Positions 13,401 to 25,027 are shown, numbered from the stretch's first letter. The stretch: 64,000 nucleotides of DNA from Ipomoea triloba (GCF_003576645.1 NC_044919.1:11859994-11923993); one strand, 5' to 3'. The notes: generated by a model from the letters alone, not told the origin. Numbers and translations are program-made.

Positions 13401-16400
13401 TGTCACTGCAAAGGGATTCACATCCATTATGCCTTGGCTTGCAATTAGTGACAAAAACCTCCCTGAGTTCAGTGAAGGGGAGAAAATAGCAATTTCAAAA
13501 GTTGAATTAGATGAGGTATGTTGCTTTGGCAATAAAGAATCTTTTTGAACTATCTAGTATATGGACCCTTTTATTCCTTTTGCCTGAAATAATAATGTAA
13601 AGCTTAACATTAATGGATAAAGTTGATTGAATTTGCTGCATAGATATCCTATATGGATCCAGCATAGGGTGTATATGTTAGAGTAAAGAGCAGGTGAGGA
13701 AGAAGCAATGCAGAAATGATGGTATTAAAATGAAAACAGACAAACAAGGATACTGTAAAGTATCCTCCAGCAAGAATGGATTCTTGCCCAGCTACAATTG
13801 CTATTATTTTCTAATCAATATTCGATGCCTTCAACACTAGGGGAGGCTCCTTATTTATAATCTAATACAATGAAGAAATTAAGTAAATTGCATAAATTAT
13901 GTGATTTGTCTTCCCCTGATTTTCTGCTCCAATCCCAAGAATTATGCTCCACCTGCAAATATGATGCTTGGTTGATTGGTTACTTTCCATTTTCATTTGT
14001 ATCTTGACTTAGTGCCTTATCTGTATATTTACATGATTAGAAGTTCCAACTGCAATTTATTTTCCCATTTTTGCATTCATACTGAACAGAGTATTTTTAA
14101 AATTTTAAATTTTAGGGAAACACTTCACCTCCTGATCACCTCAGTGAAAGTGAGCTGATCTCATTAATGGAGAAACACGGAATAGGAACTGATGCATCCA
14201 TTCCTGTCCATATCAACAACATATGTGAACGCAATTATGTCCAGGTTTGCAGTTTCTCCTCTTTTTTGTTTTTTCTTTTTTTTTTTTTGGGGGTGAATTC
14301 AGTCACTTCCATGCAGCCTGAATGGGGACGAAAGTACCAATGTACCATGCAGTGAAATATATTTTGAAATTATAGGTGTCTTTAATTGCAGGTACAGGCT
14401 GGAAGGAGATTGGTTCCAACTCCTTTAGGTATCAGCTTGATAAGAGGCTATCAATGTATAGATCCGGATCTCTGTTTGCCTGACATTCGCAGCTTCATAG
14501 AGCACCAGATCACTCTTGTAGCTAAAGGTCAAGCAGATCATTCTTTGGTTGTGCAGCATGTACTGGAACAATTTAAAAGGAAGTTCATCTATTTTGTTAA
14601 GCAGGTATGTACTAATTTATTTTACTTTAGGTATCAGCTCTCTTAGATCATCTCCTGTTGTAACGGATGATAGAGTAATTGTATCTCATCTTTATCTTTT
14701 CCAGCTTTTGTAATGTTTTCACTTTTCACTTTAATTTTGGAATAGACATCTCTCTCTTTGATGGTATTTAGATAGTTTCCTTTATTTTTAGGGGATGGCT
14801 TGTTTAGTTCTTTGATTTTCACTTTATAAACTAAAAGAGTTGCAAGTCAGTTGTCCAGGTTTTCTTTGTATTGGCATCTTTTGCTTCTCCACAATGTTGT
14901 ATTTTGACTAGCGCATGTTGATATTGACACTTGACTGGCAATAAAAACAAAATGATTTGATGGCTTGGAAGTTGAAACATCACGTACAGTATGGTAAAGC
15001 AAGTTAAGCAACTTCTGGAACAAAATGGCCAAATTGCTTCCATGAAGTTTGCTTCTTGGGGACATCTTTTTTGCACCTATTTGTCTTTTATGTTCTAGGA
15101 AAAGTTTGACACTGTCATAGTATGTGTCATGATTTTTGTCCATTTTTTGCATCTCGTTAGTTTTTCTTTTGAGTTTTTGGACTACTGATGTATGTATGGG
15201 TCAGGAAGGTATTGATATGGTTAAGATTCTGACTTCTGATATTAGAGCCCTTCCCCAGACTATGAACATGCTTCTACAGCTATACATTGTTTAATACATG
15301 CGCATGTATATATTTTTGTAATGGAATGCTTCATTTCAGTAAAATGTCTATTTTGCTTTGCGCTTTCAATGCCTGGAACCATTGCTCCTTATTAACTTAT
15401 AGATTTACAATCAAATGAGACAACATCTTCCCGTGAGACTGTGAGACACAACGTGAATGCACACAGTTTACTACACGAATGCACACAGTCTAGAGTGTGT
15501 GCACTTAGCCCAGCATGACTTACATAAGTGCACACAATTTAGTGTGTGTGCATTCGTAAAGTAGACTGTGTGCATTGACGTTGTCTCACAGTCTCATGGG
15601 AAGATGTTGTCTCATATGAAGTCAACCCTTAACTTATATACAGTTTATATATGTACTTCTTTCCTCCAGGAAAATATAAAACAAAAAGAAAATGAAGAAG
15701 GGAAAGAACAAAAAATCAAATAAAAAATTGGATGCAGAGAAACACAAATTAATTTTAAAGGTAAAGTAAGGATCTAAAAGTATGGCTTGCAGAAGAAGCA
15801 CATTGCTGGCAGGCACTCTTTCCTCGGAGCTAGAGTTCTTAACATTGAGCATTCTCTTTGTTTTCATGACATTAGAAATGTGGTTTATGCACATCATGTC
15901 CAAAGGATGGATTTATTTTCAAGCTAAACCTTGTCTTCTTGATGTAGATTGAAAATATGGATGCACTGTTTGAAGCACAATTTTCTCCATTGTCAGAGTC
16001 TGGGCGCCTATTGAGTAAGTGTGGCAAATGCTTGCGCTACATGAAGTATGTATCTACGCAGCCATCGCGACTATACTGCAATACTTGTGAGGAAGTTTAT
16101 TATGTTCCTCAAAAGGGAGCAGTCAAGGTATTAAAATTCATTACACCTCATAATCTAAACCTTTGGTAGAAAGATACTACGTATTTTGGTATTTTCAGAC
16201 TTGAAACTCTGTCAGACCTATATTATGCTCTTCCCGTGCCAGCTGTATCCTGAGGATCATAGTAGTAAATTTTCCCCATCCACATATTTCAAGTAGTACT
16301 TTTCAATTAATGATTTTCTGTTTCAGATCATACCCTTTCAAAGTCGTCATGCATTGGTAATGAATGAGATTTTGAGCATGATATCAAAAGTAATGAACAT

Positions 16401-17866
16401 GAAAATATTGAAATCATTAAGCAAAGTTCATAAAATGGAAGCCATATAAGGCTTTTGGATAAGCATGCTTCAATTTTATTGGAGAAAAAGAAAAACCATA
16501 ACTAAAAATTCCGATGGAAATCATGGAATCAATAGGGGTCCTAAGTCGTGGTAGTATAATGGGATTCAGAAAAAACTTCAAAAAAGCAATGCCATATAAA
16601 ATTGTACAAATCTTGAATATTTACAGAAAAGTGAAATATATTAGTTTGTATAATATATCAGCAAAAGGTTTAACATGCTTTGTACAAATTGTACAAAGAA
16701 GCTTGTATAATAAGGGTACGCATGTTAAACCTTTTGCTGATACATGTTAAACCTTTTTCTCCTGACTCCTACCCTTGTCCACTCTATTAAAATTATAAGC
16801 ATGCGATTTTTACATTCGTTGTCATTCCCTTACATATTCTAATCTGTAAACTACTATATGGTTAGAACCCAACATCTGAAGGGTGCTAATATTGTGCACA
16901 ATGGTATATCAATGGGAGATATTTCCTAACTGATGGGTATTCTCATTGCAACTGTAACCAACCAAAACCAAATCTACCAGTTATTCAAGTCTGTAGCTTT
17001 GAATTTTTTGTTCAGTCCTTTGTTTGGAATCAGGAACTGAAATTGTCAAAGTCACTATACTCTGCGTTAATGTCCCCACCCCTATCTTCAATTGAAAATA
17101 TTATAGAGTTCATACTTAGATTGCATGTGGGATGTCATCTTTTCTGCCCTTATTGCACTGATTGTTTACTTCTTACTTGTATAAAATGTGAGCTAAACTC
17201 ATTAATATTCTACCCTTGCAGCTCTACAAGGAACTAACATGCCCTCTGGATAATTTTGAGCTACTATTGTATAGCATGCCTGGCCCAGAGGGCAAGTCAT
17301 TTCCTTTCTGTCCTTATTGCTACAACTGCCCTCCGTTTGAAGGCATCGACACACTATTTGGTGCCCCCAAATCAGGTGGTACCGCTGGTGCTGCCAAGCT
17401 GGGGAAGGGAGTTGGAATGCCTTGCTTTCTGTGTCCACACCCAACGTGTCAGCATTCCATGATAACGCAAGGGGTCTGTGCCTGCCCAGAATGCAGTGGA
17501 ACGCTTGTCCTTGATCCAGTTAGTGCGCCCAAATGGAGGCTATATTGTAATACATGCAATTGCCTCGTGTTTCTTCCCGAAGGTGCCCATCGGATTGCCA
17601 CCACTAGAGACCGGTGTCCAGAATGTGACTCCACCATAATAGAAGTCGACTTCAACAAGAAAACAACCCCGTTGAAGGATGGAAGCACCCTTCATAAAGG
17701 GTGCATTCTCTGTGACGAGCTTCTGCATTCAATCGTGGAAATGAAACACGGGAAATTTTCTAGGTATTCAAGGGGAAGGGGAAGGGGAAGAGGAAGAGGA
17801 AGAGGGAGGGGACGTGGGCGAGGCGGTAGAAAACAGGATCCCAAAATGAGTTTCCGAGATTTCTAG
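4403..17866 (+). CDS. TOP3B: DNA topoisomerase 3-beta (type IA), 15 exons, 864 aa
   Basis: Type IA topoisomerase that passes single strands of DNA, and in known TOP3B proteins also RNA, through a transient break. Exons: 4403-4423, 4512-4568, 5920-6023, 6201-6294, 8249-8348, 10513-10753, 10865-11027, 11123-11242, 11384-11463, 12507-12785, 13347-13515, 14116-14244, 14392-14604, 15948-16127, 17222-17866. All phases join to 2,595 nt. The start gives [20 protein letters not shown], the expected Toprim start. Toprim acidic motif DCDREGEN is at residues 114-121. The catalytic Tyr is Y328 in SYPRTES. Cysteine-pair zinc motifs run from about residue 610 to 820, followed by an RG-rich tail (about 833-853). 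GDHPPITPM and the Cys-rich RGG-type tail match TOP3B rather than TOP3A, and length matches the human protein (862 aa as I recall). The exon 10/11 border (DCKYKR) is the least certain junction. Confidence 0.93.
7076..7379. mobile_element. MITE with long TIRs in TOP3B intron 4
   Basis: Left end 'tttattccacttctggttgc' mirrors the right end (reverse complement 'tttattctacacttgatctc'), and similarity continues inward through 'acttctggccttca'. About 300 bp, AT-rich, no coding capacity. A related-looking but distinct element lies at 20472-20864. Confidence 0.65.
7915..8150 (+). repeat. Dispersed repeat, copy 1 (TOP3B intron 4)
   Basis: This stretch and 12060-12330 (intron 9) share a diverged sequence in the same orientation. 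Shared phrases in order: 'ggta(g)tc..ta(t)ccat/agtaag', 'ccagca', 'ctacctcca', 'atgaat', 'aacttagtt', 'gtctcctttaaa'. The family is unknown. No TIR or tRNA-like head was seen. Confidence 0.5.
10005..10165 (+). mobile_element. Possible LTR/TRIM fragment in TOP3B intron 5
   Basis: The phrase 'gagtgttaagagtccacatt' followed by 'gtgtggtttggcccatgtgc' looks like the start of a small LTR (TG start, 'cccacatt' block) found in many plant LTR and TRIM elements. No second LTR or flanking duplication was found. Confidence 0.3.
11490..11560 (+). repeat. Trinucleotide microsatellite in TOP3B intron 9
   Basis: An imperfect run of 'tat/tgt/tgc' triplets (tattattattgttgttattg and similar) lies just after the exon 9 donor. 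Simple sequence repeat, probably polymorphic. Confidence 0.8.
12060..12330 (+). repeat. Dispersed repeat, copy 2 (TOP3B intron 9)
   Basis: Diverged relative of 7915-8150 in the same orientation, interrupted by A- and T-homopolymer runs near 12228-12290. Family unknown. Confidence 0.5.
15402..15628. mobile_element. Mutator-type MITE in TOP3B intron 14 region
   Basis: A 227-bp palindromic element between exons 13 and 14. It is flanked by a perfect 10-bp direct repeat 'ttaacttata' (15392-15401 and 15629-15638), which fits the 9-10 bp target duplication of Mutator-like elements. Inverted ends pair over roughly 50 bp (shared core 'atgagacaacatcttccc'). The centre has further symmetrical 'gtgtgtgcattcgt'-like motifs. 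The ends resemble the start of the insertion at about 58201. Confidence 0.8.
16656..16742. repeat. Foldback with perfect 22-bp arms in the last TOP3B intron
   Basis: Arms 16656-16677 and 16721-16742 are perfect reverse complements (core 'cagcaaaaggtttaacatg'). A second, inner palindrome 'ctttgtacaa-a-ttgtacaaag' follows the left arm directly. A third partial copy of the arm follows at 16744. This would form a long hairpin in the pre-mRNA. It may be a foldback MITE. Confidence 0.8.
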
Positions 17867-18664
17867 CTAGTTAGTACACTATTGAGTTTTATGTGTCACT
17901 GGTTTTTCATTCGAGTATGCAAAATAGGGTATAACTATTGATTGTAATATACTCCGTAAAATTTACTAGTGGATGGTTTGGCCACTTTTCTTTTTTAGCC
18001 TTCATACCCTTTGTATTGAAAAAAAAAAATTCCCAACAGATTTTTAGTGTTCATTTCTATTTCAAAGTATAGGAGGATATTCTCAAAATATTGTAAATTC
18101 AAAAATTGTTTTTTTTTTTAAATTACTTTTAAAAGGGTTGCTATTATTTTCCTCTTCTATTATCTTGTTATTGTCCTAGCAAATACAAAGTGTATTACCT
18201 CAGCTCCATCTGTGCTATGCTCACTCATATTTGACAAATGTACCCCAAATACATAGTGAGATTGACAATTGTTAAATTTTTTTACCTTCTTGGTATAGAC
18301 TCCATCTGCGCCTTACCCCTCTCGCAGATTTGCAATTCCTTAGTACCCAGGACGTGACCGTGATACAGGAGCAATATCTCAATCACATGCTAGAGGTTGG
18401 TTGTTTACTTTGAAAATTTAGCACATGCTAGAGGTTGGTTGTTTACTTTGAAAATTTACTTACTTATATGTAGACGCTGCTTACTTTATTTTTATGCCGC
18501 AGGCTATTCTGGAAGGTATTTTCCGGACTTGGCTTCAACAATTATTTTGTCAAAATGGCCACATATGTTACTTTGTTAAAGAAATATTACTCCGTATTAT
18601 TTTATATTATTATTATTATTATTATTATTATTTATTTTAAAAAAATAATTAAATTGTAAAATTA
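17867..18664. other. TOP3B 3' UTR and intergenic
   Basis: The region after the TOP3B stop holds the 3' UTR, whose poly(A) site is not determined. At about 18391-18450 a 34-bp phrase ('cacatgctagaggttggttg...') is repeated twice in tandem. A short ATT-triplet microsatellite lies at about 18601-18635. No gene is seen. Confidence 0.6.
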
Positions 18665-18666
18665 TA

Positions 18667-18924
18667 CTCTCTCCGTCCCATTTTACCTGTCATATTTACT
18701 ATTCATTGGTCAAACCAACTCTTTCTTCATTGCTTATTTTCTTTAGTAATTTTTTATTATTTTTAAATTTAATTTTTTGTGTTTAATAGTACTTTTGATG
18801 TAGTTTCTAAATATATAAATTTTATATATTAATACTAAACTTAATATTATGAAAAATTGGATTAAAAATAACTTCAGTCAAGCCTCGTTAAACGAACCAG
18901 ACAACCAAAATGGGACGGAGGGAG
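18667..18924. mobile_element. Stowaway-like MITE (258 bp)
   Basis: Begins 'ctctctccgtccca' and ends 'tgggacggagggag', flanked by TA on both sides (18665-18666, 18925-18926). These are the TIR and TA target typical of Tc1/mariner-derived Stowaway MITEs. Two further copies of the family lie at 21922-22180 and 41976-42233. Confidence 0.88.
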
Positions 18925-19086
18925 TACAATTTAACACATTTTTCAGAAAATGAACCAGACACACAAAGACAGTTTTCCAGAATGCAACCAAACACGGGAA
19001 ATGAAACTATTTTTCGGAAAATGACTCATTTTCCAAAAAATATTTTTCAGAAGTTATTTTCCTGCTTTTCAAACACACCCTTAAGG
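18925..19086. mobile_element. Fragment of PIF/Harbinger-type MITE
   Basis: Right next to the Stowaway copy is the right part of a second family, with 'ttttccagaatgcaaccaaa', 'ggaaaatgactcattttcc' and the terminal 'aaacacaccctta'. It resembles the right half of the element at 34018-34445. The left half is missing, possibly lost when the Stowaway copy inserted. Confidence 0.6.
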
Positions 19087-19554
19087 AAAAATATAAGAGG
19101 GCTATGTAACATTAGTCTATAAAATATTATTAGATGGCAAATACCAATTAAGTTACACCACTTTTACATTATTTAGAAGGCCGTATTTTTATTTTTAAAA
19201 AACAAAAGAAAAAAGAAGGGAAATAGTGGTGAATTCAAGGAATATGTCAAATATGTAAAATTTTTTTAAAGGAAATAATGCTTGCTCATTAGGGTGTTAA
19301 TGATTTTATAACCATGTTTTGGAAATGTTCAATGTGCGTAGGGCTGGCACACAACCTTGACCAATAATCTTGATTCTTAGATGCAGATTATTAATTTTGT
19401 GGCCAAGATTATATATTTTGTGATCGACATATTAGTAAAGTGGATCGTGATGGAATATATTTGAGATACCAAATATATGCGTGGTATTTTCTTTACGAGG
19501 GCTAATATTATATTTGTTAACCCATCTTATAGGGGTCAAAAACCAATCGTTATA
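19087..19554. other. Intergenic, nothing recognised
   Basis: AT-rich sequence between MITEs with no open frame, RNA motif or repeat structure that I recognise. Confidence 0.5.
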
Positions 19555-20271
19555 CCCTGCACCACGGTGCACATAGCAATGTGCACCAGTGCACCACGTA
19601 CGTAAAACGACGTCGTTTTGGTGTTAGTGGACGCGGACGCGAATGACTCAAGGAATTCATTATCTATAATACACATAATCATTATCTATAATACACAAAA
19701 CGTTTGCCTAGAATACACAGAATGTTTGCCCAGAATACGCAGAATATTGACACAAAATACACAGATGTTAGTAGATGCGAACGCGGACGCGAATGACTCC
19801 AGAGAATTCATTATCTATAATACACATAATCATTATATATAATACACAGAACGTTTGCCTAGAATACACATAATGTTTGCCGAGAATACACAGAATATTG
19901 ACGCAAAATACACAGAGAACTCATCCTCCTAACATTCGAATGCACAAACACATCACAACTTGTGTTAATAACATGAATACACAAAATATTTACACAAAAT
20001 ACACAGAACTCATCCTCCTAAACATTCGAATGCACAAACACATCACAACATGTGTTACTAACATGAATACACATAACGGTTGCCTAGAATACACAGAACG
20101 ATTGCTTGGAATACACAGAATGATTGTCTGGAATACACAGAATATTAACATAAATACAGACCGGCCGAAACGGGAAACATGATTTTCAAAAAAAACGAAT
20201 AATTAGTTTACAATGCTCAAAACGACGTCGTTTAGGTACGTGGTGCATATTGCTATGTGCACCGTGCACAG
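19555..20271. mobile_element. TIR element related to 3314-4166, opposite orientation
   Basis: Ends are inverted repeats of about 50-60 bp: 'cacggtgcacatagcaatgt' on the left and its reverse complement at about 20240-20268. Each end includes the palindrome 'aaaacgacgtcgtttt' or a near copy. The interior carries 'agaatacacagaacgtttgc', 'cattcgaatgcacaaacaca' and 'acaacttgtgttaataacat', which are the reverse complements of the array at 3370-3910. Flanks share only TATA, so the target duplication is unsure. Non-coding. Confidence 0.72.
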
Positions 20272-20471
20272 TATAATTTGCCGTCAAAAACTGGGCATGT
20301 GGCAATGACAAACACAATTCCTTGAATCTAATTTGATGCGTTAGGAAACACAATATGCGATTATTCCCTTTAATTTAATAATTATAGAAATTTGAATGAT
20401 CTTATTTAAACTGTATTTTAATGCACAAATTATAAGTGAATATTAATTGGCGTTGACTGAAATAGTGGTGA

Positions 20472-20864
20472 ATTATCCTATTTTTTTTCTAAATTTATAC
20501 GTAACAATATTTTTAGTCATTTTTTTTCAAAACATCCTCCTTTAGTCCTAGTATTGTGGCATTACCATTTTTGGTTCTCTATCAACAAAATAGTTTAAAT
20601 GTCGTTAAATAAATGGCATTTCTGTTTTCAATTATATTATGAATTTTTTTCAAAAATAAAATAAAATAAAAAATATAACGGGTCAACACACTTTGTATTA
20701 AAAAGACCAAAATATCATTGTATTTAACATCTCAACGATTTTGTTAATGGAGGACCAAGAATAGTCATGCCACAATAATACTAGGACTAAAAGGGATGTT
20801 ATGATTAAAAAAAGACTAAAAGTTGACTGTCAATTATAAATTTAGGACAAAAAATATAATTAAC
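20472..20864. mobile_element. MITE with long imperfect TIRs
   Basis: The left part ('ctaaatttatacgtaacaat...tcctttagtcctagtattgt') is mirrored by the right part ('acaataatactaggactaaa...ttataaatttagga'). Roughly 390 bp, AT-rich, non-coding. Confidence 0.65.
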
Positions 20865-21023
20865 CCTTCACACTAATGATGAATCCAATGTATTAAGTTT
20901 ATGAATCCAATTTTCTCATCTATCAATTTTTACATTATTACTTTTAAATTTAATATTTACTAAATAAATATTTAATTGGAGGACCAAATTTTAAACAAAA
21001 TCAATGATCAATGGACCATTTAT

Positions 21024-21638
21024 AGCGCATTTGGTTGGATGAAATTACAATTACATTCCCACTTAATTCTCAACTAATTCCAAAGGCAACTAAATTCATT
21101 CGTTCGGTTGGAGGGAATTAGAATCTCATGCCCCTCCTTGGGATTTTAATTCCGTGAACTTTAGGAAGAAAAAAGGATAATCCTGATACAAAATTACCCC
21201 TCATTTTTTTAACCTAAAATTGATGTCTTACATTCCTTTCTAGATTATAGAATATATTATTTTTTGACTACTGTCAACAGAAAATGCCGGTCCTGGGCAA
21301 TAATCATTCTAGGCCAATCTTAATCAAGTATGTGCTCTCAATCAAAACTCTCAAGTATTTAAATTTGATATGTGTATAAGTGTATTTGCCTAAATTTTGA
21401 ACCACAAAATTTTCATTTTGTGCGTCGATGGTGTGTGTGTTTGTATAATGTTCATTATGTACGCTGATGTATGCAATAGTGAATGACGTGATTTGTGTGT
21501 GTTAATTTTGTGTATAATAGCAAATGAATTCTTTATTTAATTTCTAGACAATAGTGAATGAAAATTTGCATTGTTTATATTTTTTTTTTTGAGAATCATT
21601 GTTTCCCACCTAATTCTTTCATTCCAACCAAACGCCCT
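21024..21638. mobile_element. MITE-like element, 'gcgcatttggttgg' ends
   Basis: The left end 'agcgcatttggttggatgaa' is mirrored by the right end 'ttcattccaaccaaacgccct'. This terminal form is common in hAT and PIF-type MITEs. The interior contains 'gtgtgtgt' runs and poly(T). The target duplication is not clear. Confidence 0.55.
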
Positions 21639-21773
21639 ATTATGATCCAATTGAAAGTCGTCGAGTATAAAATTTGATAAAAGTTAACAGTTAAGTAATC
21701 ATTCATGATCTAATTGAAAGTCAAAAATAAAAATTAATAAATATCAATAATCAAATACTATTACTGGGCCAAA

Positions 21774-21870
21774 GACCTTGTGGTCAAGTGGCGCCCGGTG
21801 TCCCGGTTAACACTCCCATATTGATGCTGGGAGTGGGTTCGAGTCGAGCCTCAGTGGAGTCAAACCGTTT
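21774..21870 (+). mobile_element. tRNA-derived SINE head
   Basis: Contains an A-box-like 'tggtcaagtgg' (21781-21791) and, about 45 bp downstream, a B-box-like 'gggttcgagtc'. Both have the spacing of an internal RNA polymerase III promoter. There is no tRNA cloverleaf with a CCA-ready end, so a SINE is more likely than a tRNA gene. The tail merges into the Stowaway element at 21922. Confidence 0.55.
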
Positions 21871-21921
21871 TGCGAATCCTGATTTAATTTTTATTCCTTA
21901 AGTAAATTTTGTAACTAATTA

Positions 21922-22180
21922 CTCCCTCTGTCCCATTTTACTTGTCCTATTTACTATTCATTGGTCAAACCAATTCTTTCTTCTTTGCTTATTTTCTTTA
22001 GAAATTTTTTTATTATTTTTAAATTTAAGTTGTTGTGTTTAATAGTATTTTTAATGTAGTTTCTAAATATATAAATTTTATATATTAATGCTAAACTTAA
22101 TATTGTGAAAAATTGGATTAAAAATTACTTCAGTCAAGCATCGTTAGACGAACCAGACAACCATTTTAGGACGGAGGTAG
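21922..22180. mobile_element. Stowaway-like MITE, second copy
   Basis: Starts 'ctccctctgtccca', ends 'ggacggaggtag', flanked by TA. The interior closely follows 18667-18924, in the same orientation. It ends about 140 bp upstream of the DOMON/b561 start codon and so lies in that gene's promoter region. Confidence 0.87.
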
Positions 22181-22318
22181 TATGTATTAGGGTGAGACAA
22201 CGCATGCTTTAGCTTTTTGCAACAATAAAAACGGACAACATTTGCGTGCGTTACATCAATTCCTCCATTCTCCTCTCCTTCACCATCATATCCTCCAACT
22301 TCAACAACCACACTTCTA

Positions 22319-25027
22319 ATGTCTCGTTTGCTATTCCTCTTTCTCCTCTCCTTAATCCTAAAACCTCAGTTATCCTCTTCAGTTTCATGCACAAACCACA
22401 AGTTCTCGCGCAACAGATCGTACCAAAAATGCGCCGACCTTCACTACCTAAACTCCTACATACATTGGACCTACGATTCGGATAAATCTCTGTTGCGCTT
22501 CGCGTTTGTCGCGCCGCCCGGCACGCCGGAGGGGTGGGTTTCGTGGGCAATCAACCCGAACGGGACGGGAATGGTGGGGGCGCAATCTTTGGTGGCGTTC
22601 AAACAGCTCGACGGCGCCATGGCGGTGAAGACATACAGGCTCAACTCCTATAGAGACATTCGAGAAGGGGAGCTTTCGTACGAGGTTTCGGATATGGAGG
22701 GAGAGTATAGCGGTGGGGTGATGACGATTTTCGCGACGGTGAAGCTGCCGGCAGGGACGGATAACGTGAATCAGGTGTGGCAGGTCGGGAATAGTGTCGT
22801 GAATGGGCAATCGCCGGCGAAACATGAGTTCCAGGAGGAGAATCTCAAGGCTTTGGGCAAGCTTGATCTGGTGAAAGGGGAGAGTTTTCGGGACGACGAT
22901 AGTGGGAATTCCAAACTCCGGAATAAGAATGTAAGTTGATGGACTTTAATGATATTCTCATTTTTTGCTTTGCCGGACTAACTCTAGTGATAAATCACCT
23001 GACTTTAAGTCTGCCACTCCAGTGATAAGGTATGAGTTTGGCATGGGTTTGACTCTCACCAACATCTAGATTAAAGATTAAGCCGTTAGAGCTCGAGTTC
23101 TGGAATTGACTAGGGAGACTACTACAGCTCTCAAGAAACCAACTAGGAGACTGTTAGGGGATTGACTAGGGAGACTGCTACAACTCCCAAGAAACTGACT
23201 AGAAGACTGTTAGGGGATTCAGGATTTATATGCTCCAACCCTCTTGAGCACAATTTTTGGCTGACAAAACTTTTCACTTTTTTACTTTGTAGTACATTAA
23301 AAGTTAGGCGGGTTTATACTTTCTTTGTACATTATAAGTTAGGCGGGTAGACCCAATCTAGGGTTATTAGGGAGTAGGGACTCAAGCTTTTGTTCTATGT
23401 TTGCATATTGTCATTGGACTAAAAAGTTCTTGACATAATTTCTCTTGTTTTCATAATACTACATACCTATCCTATCAGCTCCTGTGCCTCTCGGAGCAAA
23501 CACGGGTGGATCTGGACCGTTAATCGGACGGAGGAGAAAGACCTTGTAGATGTACCAAAAAAAAGCATACTTATCCTATTATTAACATTTTTTTGGGGTA
23601 AAATTGTGTGAACAGATACATGGAATACTGAATGTTGTGAGTTGGGGAATTTCGTTTCCAGTTGGAATAATAATGGCAAGGTATGTTAAGACATTTTCAG
23701 ATCCTGCGTGGTTTTATGCTCATGTGACCTGCCAATTGTCTTCATACGTTGTTGGAGTTGGTGGTTGGGGAACTGGATTGAAGCTTGGGAGTCAATCCAG
23801 TGGGATTGTGTACTCCATCCATAGGAACCTTGGAATTACCCTCTTCTGCTTTGCTACTCTCCAGGTATACATCTTTACCACCAATTTTATGCTTAAATTC
23901 ATTTGGTATGTAAAAATTGTTTTAGAATATAATAATGAAATATTGATTATAATTAATTTCTGATTGATACTTTTTTCATAATTGGTATGTTCATTCAATT
24001 TATATCGTGATTCTTCAAGGACACACATTTCGCAATTATTTTCTTTTACTATATATACATAAGGAATGGTGATTCATAACCATAATTATGTGTGTGTATA
24101 TATATATACTATACATATATTTGTACCTTTTTTATATGTAAAAACGTATTCAAAATAATAAAAAAGTGGGTACAATTTTATTTCATAAGATGAGCTTTAT
24201 AGTTTTGCACAATACATTTTTGCTTTTACACGTTCGCAATGTACCCTCATTCTCACATAGTCTTACCGTACCCATACATGCTATATAATTTACCACAAGA
24301 ATCAAATTAAAATTTTAAAACTTATAGACAAAAAGTATTTCATAATTTTTTCAATACCTACAATTCACACATTCTCCTTGATTATTGCTATACTCAAATA
24401 TCATCTCTATCTCTTTTTTTTTTTTTTTTTTTAATGAGTGACTCCCTCATGAGACCGACTCGTAGATTCTTATCCATAAAACGGGTCAGATCAATATGAA
24501 AATGTGATACTTATACTGAAAAGATATAATATTAATCAATAATAAGATGTTTATTACTTATAAGATAAAATATAATAATTTTAAAGAAAAATATAATACT
24601 TTTAAATAAATACTTTATTCCTGATTTAGTATTATATTTTTCAATATATGTATTACATTACATTTTCATCTTGGCTTGACCCATCTCACTGATCACACAA
24701 GTTTTTGCTTTTGTTTCTATTTCTTTTTTGAGGAAGCCTAATTAATCTGTATATCTTCAGGTATTTGCACTATTTCTACGGCCAAAGAAGAATCACAAGT
24801 ACAGATTGTACTGGAACATGTACCACCATGGGATAGGATATGCAGTGCTCATTCTTGGCATCATCAATGTGTTCAAAGGATTTGAGATACTGCAGCCAGA
24901 AAGGAAATGGAAGGTGGCATATATCAGCCTGCTTTCAGTGCTGGGAGGAATTGCTCTTGTGTTAGAAGTTGTCACCTGGAGTGTAGTTATCAAGAGGAAG
25001 AAGATGAATAATGATGCTAATAATTGA
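22319..25027 (+). CDS. Cytochrome b561 and DOMON domain protein, 3 exons, 375 aa
   Basis: Plant CYB561-DOMON protein, a family thought to carry electrons, probably from cytosolic ascorbate, across the plasma membrane to an apoplastic DOMON heme. Exons 22319-22930, 23616-23864, 24761-25027, all joined in phase 0. Residues 1 to about 21 are a signal peptide ([14 protein letters not shown]). The DOMON domain covers about 30-185, with a candidate heme Met in GMVGAQ and a candidate His in PAKHEF. After a short linker (KLRNKN) come five predicted membrane segments with four conserved His: H206 (IHGILN), H240 (YAHV), H273 (SIHR) and H309 (YHHG). These are the expected b-heme ligands. The order matches Arabidopsis relatives such as At5g47530 as I recall them. 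The short C-terminus ends in [11 protein letters not shown]. An upstream Met lies in another frame and was not used. Confidence 0.92.
23105..23216 (+). repeat. 56-bp tandem duplication in b561 intron 1
   Basis: Two adjacent 56-bp units, 23105-23160 and 23161-23216, both starting 'attgactagggagact' and ending 'gactgttagggg', with a few substitutions between them. Confidence 0.85.

Noticed and set aside
4403..17866. Calling this gene TOP3A
   Set aside because: Features such as GDHPPITPM, the arrangement of C-terminal cysteine pairs and the RG tail fit TOP3B, and length agrees with TOP3B.
21774..21870. Functional tRNA gene
   Set aside because: A- and B-box-like motifs are present, but acceptor and anticodon stems do not pair, so a SINE head is more likely.
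22251..22825. Minus-strand frames opposite DOMON exon 1 (99 and 125 aa)
   Set aside because: Shadows of the GC-rich sense exon, which shows clear DOMON homology.
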